From Amblyomma americanum (taxonomy: Eukaryota > Arthropoda > Arachnida > Ixodida > Ixodidae), in assembly GCF_052857255.1 (NCBI RefSeq), contig NC_135502.1:153953868-154017867 (forward strand): DNA of 64,000 nucleotides, read 5' to 3'. Positions 51,471 through 64,000 of this stretch are shown here, in pieces. The position numbers and the translations under genes are program-made. Every line of letters starts with the position of its first letter. Positions within the stretch are counted from its first letter, which is position 1. The notes below the pieces were generated by a model. That model made no database searches, had not been told where the DNA came from, and worked only from the letters and a program-made list of their open reading frames with translations.

Positions 51471-53509
51471 GGCAATTTCCTGATCGGCGCATCTGCAGCA
51501 ACGAGCGCCCTCACGTGCAGGGATTGAAGCGATATCGTCGGCGTTTATCAACTTCGTCCGGATTACACTGTTGACAAGATGACAGCATTGTTATTTTCTT
51601 GGGACCTGGCCCTTCTAGCGACACTACCTGGTAGTCGCGGTGTGACGTCACTTGAGACCACCAATATAAAAGAAGCACGTCACCGGTTCGTATTCTGTGG
51701 GCACGATGGACGCGGACTGGCAATGACGCTAACGAGGACCTTGTTCTGCGTTCTGCAGGGCATTTTCCTTATCGGCGCATCTACAGCAAGGAGCGCCTAC
51801 ACATGCTGGGATAGAAGCGATATCGTCGGCGTTTAACAACTTCGTCCGGATTACAGTTGACCAGATGACAGCATGGTTATTTTCTGGCGACCTGACTCTT
51901 CTAGCGACACCACCTGGTAGTCGCGATGTGACGTCACCTGAGGCCACCAATATACACGAAGCACGTCACCGGTTCGTATTCTGTGGGCACGATGGACGCG
52001 GACTGGCAATGACGCTATCGAGGGCCTTGTTCTGCGTTCTGCAGGGCAATTTCCTGATCGGCGCTTCTGCAGCAACGAGCGCCTACACGTGCGGGGATAG
52101 AAGCGATATCGTCGGCGTTTATCAACATCGTCCGGATTACACTGTTGACCAGATGACAGCATGGTTATTTTCTGGCGACCTGGCTCTTCTAGCGACACCA
52201 CCTGGTAGTCGCTATGTGACGTCACCCAAGAACACCACTATAAAAGAAGCACCTCACTGGTTCGTATTCTGTGGGCACGATGGACGCGGACTGGCAATGA
52301 CGCCTACGAGGACCTTTTTCTGCGTTCTGCAGAGCATTTTCCTGATCGGCGCATCTATAGCAACGAGCGCCTACACGTGCGTGGATAGAAGAGATATCGT
52401 CGGCGTTTATCAACTTCGTCCGGATTACACTGTTGACCAGATGACAGCATGGTCATTTTCTGGTGACCTGGCTCTTCTAGCGACACCACCTAGTAGTCGC
52501 GGTGTGACGTCACCCAAGAACACCACTATAAAACAATCACCTCACCGGTTCGTCTTATGCGGATACGATGTACGCGGACTGGCAATGACGCCTACGAGGA
52601 CCTTGTTCTGCGTTCTGCAGGACATTTTCCAGATCGACGCATCTACACCAACGAGCGTCTACACGTGCGGATATAGAAGCGATATCGTCGGCGTTTATCC
52701 ACTTCGTCCGGATTACACTGTTGACCAGATGACAGCATTGTTATATTCTCGGGACCTGGCTGATCTAGCGACACTACCTGGTAGTCACGGTGTGCCGTCA
52801 CCTGAGACCACCAATATACAAGAAGCACCTCACCGGTTCGTATTCTGTGGGCACGATGAACGCGGACTGGCAATAAAGCTAACGATTACCTTGTTCTGGG
52901 TTCTGCAGGGCATTTTCCAGATCGGCGTATCTGCAGCAACGAGCGCCTACACGTGCGGGGATAGAAGCGATATCGTCGGTGTTATCAACTTCGTCTGGAT
53001 TACACTGTTGACCAGATGACAGCATGGTTATTTTCTGGCGACCTGGCTCTTCTAGAGACACCACCTGGTAGTCGCGGTGTGACGTCACCTGAGACCACCA
53101 ATATATAAGAAGCACCTCATCGGTTCGTATTCTTTGGGTACGATTGACGCGGACTGGCAATGACGCTAACGAGGACCTTGTTTTGCGTTATGCAGGGCAT
53201 TTTCCAGATCGGCGCATCTACAGCAACGAGCGCCTACACGTGCGGGAATAGAAGCGATATCGTCGGCGTTTATCAACTTCGTCCGGATTACACTGTTGAC
53301 CAGATGACAGCATTGTTATATTCTCGGGACCTGGCTCTTCTAGCGACACCACCTGGTAGTCGTGGTGTGACGTCACCTGAGACCACCAATATACAAGAAG
53401 CACCTCACCGGTTCGTATTCTGTGGGCACGATGGACGCGGACTGGCAATAACGCTAACGAGGACCTTGTTCTGGGTTCTGCAGGGCATTTTCCAGATCGG
53501 CGTATCTGC

Positions 53510-55824
53510 AGCAACGAGCGCCTACACGTGCGGGGATAGAAGTGATAAAGTCGGCGTTTATCAATTTCGTCCGGATTACGCTGTTGACCACATGACAGCA
53601 TGGTTATTTTCTGGCGACCTGGCCCATCTAGAGACTCCACCTGGTAGTCGCGGTGTGAACTCACTTGAGACCACCAATATACAAGAAGCACGTCACCGGT
53701 TCGTATTCTTTGGGCACGATGGACGCGGACTGGCAATGACGCTACCGAGGACCTTGTTCTGCGTTCTTCAGGGCATTTTCCTGATCGGCGCATCTACAGC
53801 AACGAGCGCCTACACATGCTGGGATCGAAGCGATATCTTCGGCGTTTATCAACTTCGTCCGGAATTTAGTTGACCAGATGACAGCGTGGTTATTTTCTGG
53901 CGACCTGGCTCTTCTAGCGACACCACCTGGTAGTCGCGGTGTGACGTCACCTGAGAGCACCACTTTAAAAGAAGCACCTCACCGGTCCGTATTCTTTTTG
54001 CACGATGGACGGTGACTGGCAATGACGCCTACGAGGACCTTGTTCTGCGTTCTGCAGGGCAATTTCCTGATCGGCGCATCTGCAGCAACGAGCGCCTAAA
54101 CGTGCGGTGATAGGAGCGATATCGTCGGCGTTTATCAACTTCGACCGGATTACACTGCTGACCAGATGACAGCATGGTTATTTTCTGACGACCTGGCTCT
54201 TCTAGCGACACCACCTGGTAGTCGCTATGTGACGTAACCCAAGAGCACCACTATAAAAGAAGCACCTCACCGGTTCGTATTCTGTGGGCACGATGGACGC
54301 GGACTGGCAATGACGCTAACGAGGACCTTGTTCTGCGTTCTGCAGGGCATATTCCAGATCGGCGCATCTACAGCAACGAGCGCCTACACATGTGGGGATA
54401 ATAGCGATGTCGTCGGCGTTTATAAACTTCGTCCGGATTACACGGTTGACCAGATAACAGCATGGTTATTTTCTTGGGACCTGGCCCTTCTAGCGACACC
54501 ACCTGGTAGTCGCGGTGTGACGTCACTTGAGACCACCAATATAAAAGAAGCACGTCACCGGTTCGTATTCTGTGGGCACGATGGACGCGGACTGGCAATG
54601 ACGCTAACGAGGACCTTGTTCTGCGTTCTGCAGGGCATTTTCCTTATCGGCGCATCTACAGCAAGGAGCGCCTACACAAGCTGGGATAGAAGCGATATCG
54701 TCGGCGTTTATCAACTTCGTCCGGATTACAGTTGACCAGATGACAGCATTGTTATTTTCTTGGGACCTGGCCCTTCTAGCGACACCACCTGGTAGTCGCG
54801 GTGTGACGTCACTTGAGACCACCAATATACAAGATGCACGTCACCGGTTCGTATTCTGTGGGCACGATGGACGCGGACTGGCAATAACGCTAAAGAGGAC
54901 CTTGTTCTGCGTTCCTCAGGGCATTTTCCAAATCGGCGTATCTACAGCAACGAGCGCCTACACGTGCGGGGATAGAAGTGATAAAGTCGGCGTTTATCAA
55001 TTTCGTCCGGATTACGCTGTTGACCACATGACAGCATGGTTATTTTCTGGCGACCTGGCCCATCTAGAGACACCACCTGGTAGTCGCGGTGTGAACTCAC
55101 TTGAGACCACCAATATACAAGAAGCACGTCACCGGTTCGTATTCTTTGGGCACGATGGACGCGGACTGGCAATGACGCTACCGAGGACCTTGTTCTGCGT
55201 TCTTCAGGGCATTTTCCTGATCGGCGCATCTACAGCAACGAGCGCCTACACATGCTGGGATCGAAGCGATATCTTCGGCGTTTATCAACTTCGTCCGCAA
55301 TTTAGTTGACCAGATGACAGCGTGGTTATTTTCTGGCGACCTGGCTCTTCTAGCGACACCACCTGGTAGTCGCGGTGTGACGTCACCTGAGAGCACCACT
55401 TTAAAAGAAGCACCTCACCGGTCCGTATTCTTTTTGCACGATGGACGGTGACTGGCAATGACGCCTACGAGGACCTTGTTCTGCGTTCTGCAGGGCAATT
55501 TCCTGATCGGCGCATCTGCAGCAACGAGCGCCTAAACGTGCGGTGATAGGAGCGATATCGTCGGCGTTTATCAACTTCGACCGGATTACACTGCTGACCA
55601 GATGACAGCATGGTTATTTTCTGACGACCTGGCTCTTCTAGCGACACCACCTGGTAGTCGCTATGTGACGTAACCCAAGAGCACCACTATAAAAGAAGCA
55701 CCTCACCGGTTCGTATTCTGTGGGCACGATGGACGCGGACTGGCAATGACGCTAACGAGGACCTTGTTCTGCGTTCTGCAGGGCATATTCCAGATCGGCG
55801 CATCTACAGCAACGAGCGCCTACA
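53510..55824 (+). repeat. Three-monomer block repeated with offset 1436 bp
   Basis: About 53510-54388 recurs at 54946-55824, recognisable by AGTGATAAAGTCGG (53541 and 54977), GTGAACTCACTTGAG, the GGTGACTGG variant of the CGATGGACG site and CCTAAACGTGCGG. It includes two monomers in which the usual TACACG has become TAAACG. Confidence 0.85.
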
Positions 55825-58800
55825 CAAGCTGGGATAGAAGCGATATCGTCGGCGTTTATCAACTTCGTCCGGATTACAGTTGACCAGATGACAGCATTGT
55901 TATTTTCTTGGGACCTGGCCCTTCTAGCGACACCACCTGGTAGTCGCGGTGTGACGTCACTTGAGACCACCAATATACAAGATGCACGTCACCGGTTCGT
56001 ATTCTGTGGGCACGATGGACGCGGACTGGCAATGACGCTAACGAGGACCTTGTTCTGCGTTCTGCAGGGCATTTTTCTGATCGGCGCATCTACTGCAACG
56101 AGCGCCTACACATGCTGGGATAGAAGCGATATCGTCGGCGTTTATCAACTTCGTCCGGATTACATTTGACCAGATGACAGCATGGTTATTTTCTGGCGAC
56201 CTGGCTCTTCTAGCGACACCACCTGGTAGTCGCGGTGTGACGTCACCTGAGGCCACCAATATACAAGAAGCACCTCACCGGTCCGTATTCTGTTTGCACG
56301 ATGGACGATGACTGGCAATGACGCTAACGAGGACCTTGTTCTGCGTTCTGCACGGCATTTTCCTGATCAGCGCATCTACAGCAACGAGCGCCTACACATG
56401 CTGGGATTGAAGCGATATCTTCGGCGTTTATCAACTTCGTCCGGATTACAGTTGACCAGATGACAGCATGGTTATTTTCTGGCGACCTGGCTCTTCTAGC
56501 GACACCACCTGGTAGTCGCAGTGTGACGTCACTCAAGAACACCACTATAAAACAATCACCTCACCGGTTCGTCTTCTGCGGACACGATGGACGCGGACTG
56601 GCAATGACGCCTACGAGGACCTTGTTCTGCGTTATGCAGGGCATTTTCCTGATCGGCACATCTACAGCAACGAGCGTCTACACGTGCGGGGATAGAAGCG
56701 ATATCGTCGGCGTTTATGAACTTCGTCCGGATTACACTGTTGACCAGATGATAGCATTGTTATATTCTCGGGACCTCGCTCTTCTAGCGACACTACCTGG
56801 TAGTCGCGGTGTGACGTCACCTGAGACCACCAATATACATGAAGCACCTCACCGGTTCGTATTCTGTGGGCACGATGGACGCGGAGTGGCAATGACGCCT
56901 ACGAGGACCTTGTTCTACGTTCTGCAGGGCATTTTCCAGATCGGCGTATCTACAGCAACGAGGGCCTACATGTGCGGGGATAGAAGCGATATCGTCGGCG
57001 TTTATCACATCGTCCGGATTACACTGTTGACCTCATGACAGCATGGTTATTTTCTGGCGACCTGGCTCTTCTAGAGTCACCAACTGCTAGTCGCTATGTG
57101 ACGTCACCCAAGAACATCACTATAAAAGAAGCACCTCACCGGTTCGTATTCTGTAGGCACGATGGACGCGGACTGGCAATGACGCCTACGAGGACATTGT
57201 TCTGCGTTTTGCAGGGCAATTTCCAGATCGGCGCATCTACAGCAACGAGTGGCTACACGTGCGGGGATAGAAGCGATATCGTTGGCGTTTATAAACTTCG
57301 TCCGGATTACACTGTTGACCAGATGACATCATGGGTGTTTTCTGGCGACCTGACTCTTCTAGCGACAATACCTGGAAGTCGCGGTGTGACGTCACCTGAG
57401 AGCACCACTATAAAAAAAGCACCTCACCGGTTCGTATTCTGTGGGCACGATGGACGCGGACTGGCAATGACGCCTACGAGGACCTTGTTCTGTGTTCTGC
57501 AGGCCAATTTCCTGATCGGCGCATCTACAGCAACGAGCGCCCTCACGTGCAGGGATAGAAGCGATATCGTCGGCGTTTATCAACTTCGTCCGGATTACAC
57601 TGTTGACAAGATGACAGCATTGTTATTTTCTTGGGACCTGGCCCTTCTAGCGACACCACCTGGTAGTCGCGGTGTGACGTCACTTGAGACCACCAATATA
57701 AAAGAAGCACGTCACCGGTTTGTATTCTGTGGGCACGATGGACGCGGACTGGCAATGACGCTAACGAGGACCTTGTTCTGCGTTCTGCAGGGCATTTTCC
57801 TTATCGGCGCATCTACAGCAAGGAGCGCCTACACATGCTGGGATAGAAGCGATATCGTCGGCGTTTATCAACTTCGTCCGGATTACAGTTGACCAGATGA
57901 CAGCATTGTTATTTTCTTGGGACCTGGCCCTTCTAGCGACACCACCTGGTAGTCGCGGTGTGACGTCACTTGAGACCACCAATATACAAGAAGCACGTCA
58001 CCGGTTCGTATTCTGTGGGCACGATGGACGAGGACTGGCAATGACGCTAACGAGGACCTTGTTCTGCGTTCTGCAGGGCATTTTTCTGATCGGCGCATCT
58101 ACTGCAACGAGCGCCTACACATGCTGGGATAGAAGCGATATCGTCGGCGTTTATCAACTTCGTCCGGATTACAGTTGACCAGATGACAGCATGGTTATTT
58201 TCTGGCGACCTGGCTCTTCTAGCGACACCACCTGGTAGTCGCGGTGTGACGTCACCTGAGGCCACCAATATACAAGAAGCACCTCACCGGTTCGTATTCT
58301 GTGGGCACGATGGACGCGGACTGGCAATAACGCTAAAGAGGACCTTGTTCTGCGTTCTTCAGGGCATTTTCCAGATCGGCGTATCTACAGCAACGAGCGC
58401 CTACACGTGCGGGGATAGAACCGATATCGTCGGCGTTTATCAACTTCGTCCGGATTACACTGTTGACATGACAGCATGGTTATATTCTGGCGACCTGGGT
58501 CTTCTAGCGACATCACCTGGTAGTCGCGGTGTGACGTCACCTGAGACCACCAATGTACAAGTAGCACCTCACCGATTCGTATTCTGTGGGCACGATGGAC
58601 GCGGACTGGCAATAACGCTAAAGAGGACCTTGTTCTGCATTCTTCAGGGCATTTTCCAGATCGGCGCATCTACAGCAACGAGCGCCTACACGTGCGGGGA
58701 TAGAAGCGATATCGTTGGCGTTTATAAACTTCGTCCGGATTACACTGTTGACCAGATGACATCATGGGTGTTTTCTGGCGACCTGACTCTTCTAGCGACA

Positions 58801-61335
58801 ATACCTGGAAGTCGCGGTGTGACGTCACCTGAGAGCACCACTATAAAAAAGCACCTCACCGGTTCGTATTCTGTGGGCACGATGGACGCGGACTGGCAAT
58901 GACGCCTACGAGGACCTTGTTCTGCGTTCTGCAGGGCATATTCCAGATCGGCGCATCTACAGCAACGAGCGCCTACACATGTGGGGATAATAGCGATGTC
59001 GTCGGCGTTTATAAACTTCGTCCGGATTACACGGTTGACCAGATAACAGCATGGTTATTTTCTTGGGACCTGGCCCTTCTAGCGACACCACCTGGTAGTC
59101 GCGGTGTGACGTCACTTGAGACCACCAATATAAAAGAAGCACGTCACCGGTTCGTATTCTGTGGGCACGATGGACGCGGACTGGCAATGACGCTAACGAG
59201 GACCTTTTTCTGCGTTCTGCAGGGCATTTTCCTTATCGGCGCATCTACAGCAAGGAGCGCCTACACAAGCTGGGATAGAAGCGATATCGTCGGCGTTTAT
59301 CAACTTCGTCCGGATTACAGTTGACCAGATGACAGCATTGTTATTTTCTTGGGACCTGGCCCTTCTAGCGACACCACCTGGTAGTCGCGGTGTGACGTCA
59401 CTTGAGACCACCAATATACAAGATGCACGTCACCGGTTCGTATTCTGTGGGCACGATGGACGCGGACTGGCAATGACGCTAACGAGGACCTTGTTCTGCG
59501 TTCTGCAGGGCATTTTTCTGATCGGCGCATCTACTGCAACGAGCGCCTACACATGCTGGGATAGAAGCGATATCGTCGGCGTTTATCAACTTCGTCCGGA
59601 TTACATTTGACCAGATGACAGCATGGTTATTTTCTGGCGACCTGGCTCTTCTAGCGACACCACCTGGTAGTCGCGGTGTGACGTCACCTGAGGCCACCAA
59701 TATACAAGAAGCACCTCACCGGTCCGTATTCTGTTTGCACGATGGACGATGACTGGCAATGACGCTAACGAGGACCTTGTTCTGCGTTCTGCACGGCATT
59801 TTCCTGATCAGCGCATCTACAGCAACGAGCGCCTACACATGCTGGGATTGAAGCGATATCTTCGGCGTTTATCAACTTCGTCCGGATTACAGTTGACCAG
59901 ATGACAGCATGGTTATTTTCTGGCGACCTGGCTCTTCTAGCGACACCACCTGGTAGTCGCAGTGTGACGTCACTCAAGAACACCACTATAAAACAATCAC
60001 CTCACCGGTTCGTCTTCTGCGGACACGATGGACGCGGACTGGCAATGACGCCTACGAGGACCTTGTTCTGCGTTATGCAGGGCATTTTCCTGATCGGCAC
60101 ATCTACAGCAACGAGCGTCTACACGTGCGGGGATAGAAGCGATATCGTCGGCGTTTATGAACTTCGTCCGGATTACACTGTTGACCAGATGATAGCATTG
60201 TTATATTCTCGGGACCTCGCTCTTCTAGCGACACTACCTGGTAGTCGCGGTGTGACGTCACCTGAGACCACCAATATACATGAAGCACCTCACCGGTTCG
60301 TATTCTGTGGGCACGATGGACGCGGAGTGGCAATGACGCCTACGAGGACCTTGTTCTACGTTCTGCAGGGCATTTTCCAGATCGGCGTATCTACAGCAAC
60401 GAGGGCCTACATGTGCGGGGATAGAAGCGATATCGTCGGCGTTTATCACTTCGTCCGGATTACACTGTTGACCTCATGACAGCATGGTTATTTTCTGGCG
60501 ACCTGGCTCTTCTAGAGTCACCAACTGCTAGTCGCTATGTGACGTCACCCAAGAACATCACTATAAAAGAAGCACCTCACCGGTTCGTATTCTGTAGGCA
60601 CGATGGACGCGGACTGGCAATGACGCCTACGAGGACATTGTTCTGCGTTTTGCAGGGCAATTTCCAGATCGGCGCATCTACAGCAACGAGTGGCTACACG
60701 TGCGGGGATAGAAGCGATATCGTTGGCGTTTATAAACTTCGTCCGGATTACACTGTTGACCAGATGACATCATGGGTGTTTTCTGGCGACCTGACTCTTC
60801 TAGCGACAATACCTGGAAGTCGCGGTGTGACGTCACCTGAGAGCACCACTATAAAAAAAGCACCTCACCGGTTCGTATTCTGTGGGCACGATGGACGCGG
60901 ACTGGCAATGACGCCTACGAGGACCTTGTTCTGTGTTCTGCAGGCCAATTTCCTGATCGGCGCATCTACAGCAACGAGCGCCCTCACGTGCAGGGATAGA
61001 AGCGATATCGTCGGCGTTTATCAACTTCGTCCGGATTACACTGTTGACAAGATGACAGCATTGTTATTTTCTTGGGACCTGGCCCTTCTAGCGACACCAC
61101 CTGGTAGTCGCGGTGTGACGTCACTTGAGACCACCAATATAAAAGAAGCACGTCACCGGTTCGTATTCTGTGGGCACGATGGACGCGGACTGGCAATGAC
61201 GCTAACGAGGACCTTGTTCTGCGTTCTGGAGGGCATTTTCCTTATCGGCGCATCTACAGCAAGGAGCGCCTACACATGCTGGGATAGAAGCGATATCGTC
61301 GGCGTTTATCAACTTCGTCCGGATTACAGTTGACC
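55824..61335 (+). repeat. 12-monomer higher-order repeat (offset 3441 bp), second copy partial
   Basis: 55824-59264 is followed by a near-identical copy beginning at 59265 (ACAAGCTGGG at 55824 and 59265). The second copy follows the first to about 61330, then skips one monomer, so that 61338-62057 corresponds to 58183-58902 (offset 3155 bp, 11 monomers). Confidence 0.88.
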
Positions 61336-63056
61336 AGATGACAGCATGGTTATTTTCTGGCGACCTGGCTCTTCTAGCGACACCACCTGGTAGTCGCGGT
61401 GTGACGTCACCTGAGGCCACCAATATACAAGAAGCACCTCACCGGTTCGTATTCTGTGGGCACGATGGACGCGGACTGGCAATAACGCTAAAGAGGACCT
61501 TGTTCTGCGTTCTTCAGGGCATTTTCCAGATCGGCGTATCTGCAGCAACGAGCGCCTACACGTGCGGGGATAGAACCGATATCGTCGGCGTTTATCAACT
61601 TCGTCCGGATTACACTGTTGACATGACAGCATGGTTATATTCTGGCGACCTGGGTCTTCTAGCGACATCACCTGGTAGTCGCGGTGTGACGTCACCTGAG
61701 ACCACCAATGTACAAGTAGCACCTCACCGATTCGTATTCTGTGGGCACGATGGACGCGGACTGGCAATAACGCTAAAGAGGACCTTGTTCTGCATTCTTC
61801 AGGGCATTTTCCAGATCGGCGCATCTACAGCAACGAGCGCCTACACGTGCGGGGATAGAAGCGATATCGTTGGCGTTTATAAACTTCGTCCGGATTACAC
61901 TGTTGACCAGATGACATCATGGGTGTTTTCTGGCGACCTGACTCTTCTAGCGACAATACCTGGAAGTCGCGGTGTGACGTCACCTGAGAGCACCACTATA
62001 AAAAAGCACCTCACCGGTTCGTATTCTGTGGGCACGATGGACGCGGACTGGCAATGACGCCTACGAGGACCTTTTTCTGCGTTCTGCAGGGCAATTTCCT
62101 GATCGGCGCATCTACAGCAACGAGCGCCCTCACGTGCAGGGATTGAAGCGATATCGTCGGCGTTTATCAACTTCGTCCGGATTACACTGTTGACAAGATG
62201 ACAGCATTGTTATTTTCTTGGGACCTGGCCCTTCTAGCGACACCACCTGGTAGTCGCGGTGTGACGTCACTTGAGACCACCAATATAAAAGAAGCACGTC
62301 ACCGGTTCGTATTCTGTGGGCACGATGGACGCGGACTGGCAATGACGCTAACGAGGACCTTGTTCTGCGTTCTGCAGGGCATTTTCCTTATCGGCGCATC
62401 TACAGCAAGGAGCGCCTACACATGCTGGGATAGAAGCGATATCGTCGGCGTTTATCAACTTCGTCCGGATTACAGTTGACCAGATGACAGCATTGTTATT
62501 TTCTTGGGACCTGGCCCTTCTAGCGACACCACCTGGTAGTCGCGGTGTGACGTCACTTGAGACCACCAATATACAAGAAGCACGTCACCGGTTCGTATTC
62601 TGTGGGCACGATGGACGAGGACTGGCAATGACGCTAACGAGGACCTTGTTCTGCGTTCTGCAGGGCATTTTTCTGATCGGCGCATCTACTGCAACGAGCA
62701 CCTACACATGCTGGGATAGAAGCGATATCGTCGGCGTTTATCAACTTCGTCCGGATTACAGTTGACCAGATGACAGCATGGTTATTTTCTGGCGACCTGG
62801 CTCTTCTAGCGACACCACCTGGTAGTCGCGGTGTGACGTCACCTGAGGCCACCAATATACAAGAAGCACCTCACCGGTTCGTATTCTGTGGGCACGATGG
62901 ACGCGGACTGGCAATAACGCTAAAGAGGACCTTGTTCTGGGTTCTGCAGGGCATCTTCCAGATCGGCGTATCTGCAGCAACGAGCGCCTACACTTGCGGG
63001 GATAGAAGCGATATCGTCGGCGTTATCAACTTCGTCCGGATTACACTGTTGACCAG

Positions 63057-63640
63057 ATGACAGCATGGTTATTTTCTGGCGACCTCACTCTTCTAGCGAC
63101 ACCACCTGGTAGTCGCGGTGTGACGTCACCTGAGGCCACCAATATACACGAAGCACGTCACCGGTTCGTACTCTGTGGGCACGATGGACGCGGACTGGCA
63201 ATGACGCTATCGAGGGCCTTGTTCTGCGTTCTGCAGGGCAATTTCCTGATCGGCGCTTCTGCAGCAACGAGCGCCTACACGTGCGGGGATAGAAGCGATA
63301 TCGTCGGCGTTTATCAACATCGTCCGGATTACACAGTTGACCAGATGACAGCATGGTTATTTTCTGGCGACCTGGCTCTTCTAGCGACACCACTTGGTAG
63401 TCGCTATGTGACGTCACCCAAGAACACCACTATAAAAGAAGCACCTCACTGGTTCGTATTCTGTGGGCACGATGGACGCGGACTGGCAATGACGCCTACG
63501 AGGACCTTTTTCTGCGTTCTGCAGGGCATTTTCCTGATCGGCGCATCTATAGCAACGAGCGCCTACACGTGCGTGGATAGAAGAGATATCGTCGGCGTTT
63601 ATCAACTTCGTCCACATTACACTGTTGACCTGATGAAAGC
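63057..63640 (+). repeat. Two-monomer block also present at 51865-52450
   Basis: Offset 11192 bp. Both contain TATACACGAAGCACG, GCTATCGAGGGCC, GGCGCTTCTGC and GTGCGTGGATAGAAGAG. Flanking monomers differ, so this is another block reused in a new order. The window ends in ordinary satellite. Confidence 0.8.
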
Positions 63641-64000
63641 ATAGTTATTTTCTCGTGACCGGGCTCTTCTAGCGACAAGACCTGGTTGTCGCGGTGTGAC
63701 GTCACCTGAGACCACCAATATACAAGAAGCACCTCACCGGTTCGTATTCCGTGGGCACGATGGACGCGGACTGGCAATGACGCTAACGAGGACCTTGTTC
63801 TGCGTTCTGCAGGGCATCTTCCAGATCGGCGCATCTACAGCAACGAGCGCCTACACATGCTTGGATAGAAGCGATATCGTCGGCGTTTATCAACTTCGTC
63901 CGGATTACACTGTTGACCAGATGACAGCATGGTCATTTTCTGGCGACCTGGCTCTTCTAGCGACACCACCTAGTAGTCGCGGTGTGACGTCACCCAAGAA

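Larger units (their letters stand above)
18940..64000 (+). repeat. 288-bp satellite array, right arm
   Basis: Continues the same satellite family in the same orientation, about 156 monomers, to the window end. Regional variants replace one another. TATAAAA-type and TATACAA-type units are mixed throughout, and a form with ACACATGCTGGGATAGAAG instead of ACACGTGCGGGGATAGAAG becomes common after about 48.9 kb. Much of the arm is organised in higher-order repeats, described separately. I find no non-satellite insertion of more than a few bases between 18945 and 64000. Confidence 0.97.

Overview
The window is eukaryotic, non-genic, repeat-dominated DNA. About 57.5 kb of the 64 kb is one tandem satellite family with a basic unit of about 288 bp (roughly 200 head-to-tail copies, all in the same orientation). 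It is interrupted once, at 12521-18939, by a 6.4 kb BEL/Pao-type LTR retrotransposon. Both ends of the window are still inside the satellite, so neither array edge is visible. No host protein-coding gene, tRNA, rRNA or CRISPR array can be supported. The BEL/Pao element points to an animal, most likely an arthropod. A chelicerate such as a hard tick would fit, but that is an impression and cannot be shown from this sequence.

Layout. 1-12520: left satellite arm, built from duplicated multi-monomer blocks (offsets about 2285, 3165 and 6622 bp). 12521-18939: the retrotransposon, in order 5' LTR, tRNA-Phe-type primer binding site, gag, protease, reverse transcriptase, RNase H, integrase, G-rich polypurine tract, 3' LTR, flanked by a perfect 5-bp target duplication (CGCGG). 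It has lost its gag start codon and carries one frameshift and six further in-frame stops, so it is a dead copy. 18940-64000: right satellite arm. Parts of it are strongly ordered into higher-order repeats: 10- and 11-monomer units at about 28.4-38.6 kb, a 9-monomer tandem duplication of 2590 bp at about 43.4-48.6 kb, and 12-monomer and longer duplications at about 48.9-63 kb.

What is unusual is the content of the monomer. Most copies carry, at fixed spacing, a palindromic TGACGTCA (CRE/ATF-type site), 14 bp, a TATAAAA box (or a TATACAA/TATATAA variant), and then an ATG in a strong start context that opens a six-codon ORF. The stop of that ORF overlaps a second ATG (ATGA). The second ATG opens a frame beginning with a signal-peptide-like hydrophobic segment. 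Because 288 is a multiple of 3, this frame can run on through neighbouring monomers, giving ORFs of up to 477 codons. The sequence shows this architecture directly. Whether it drives transcription or is translated is inference, and frequent frame-breaking 1- and 2-bp monomer variants argue against a conserved long protein.
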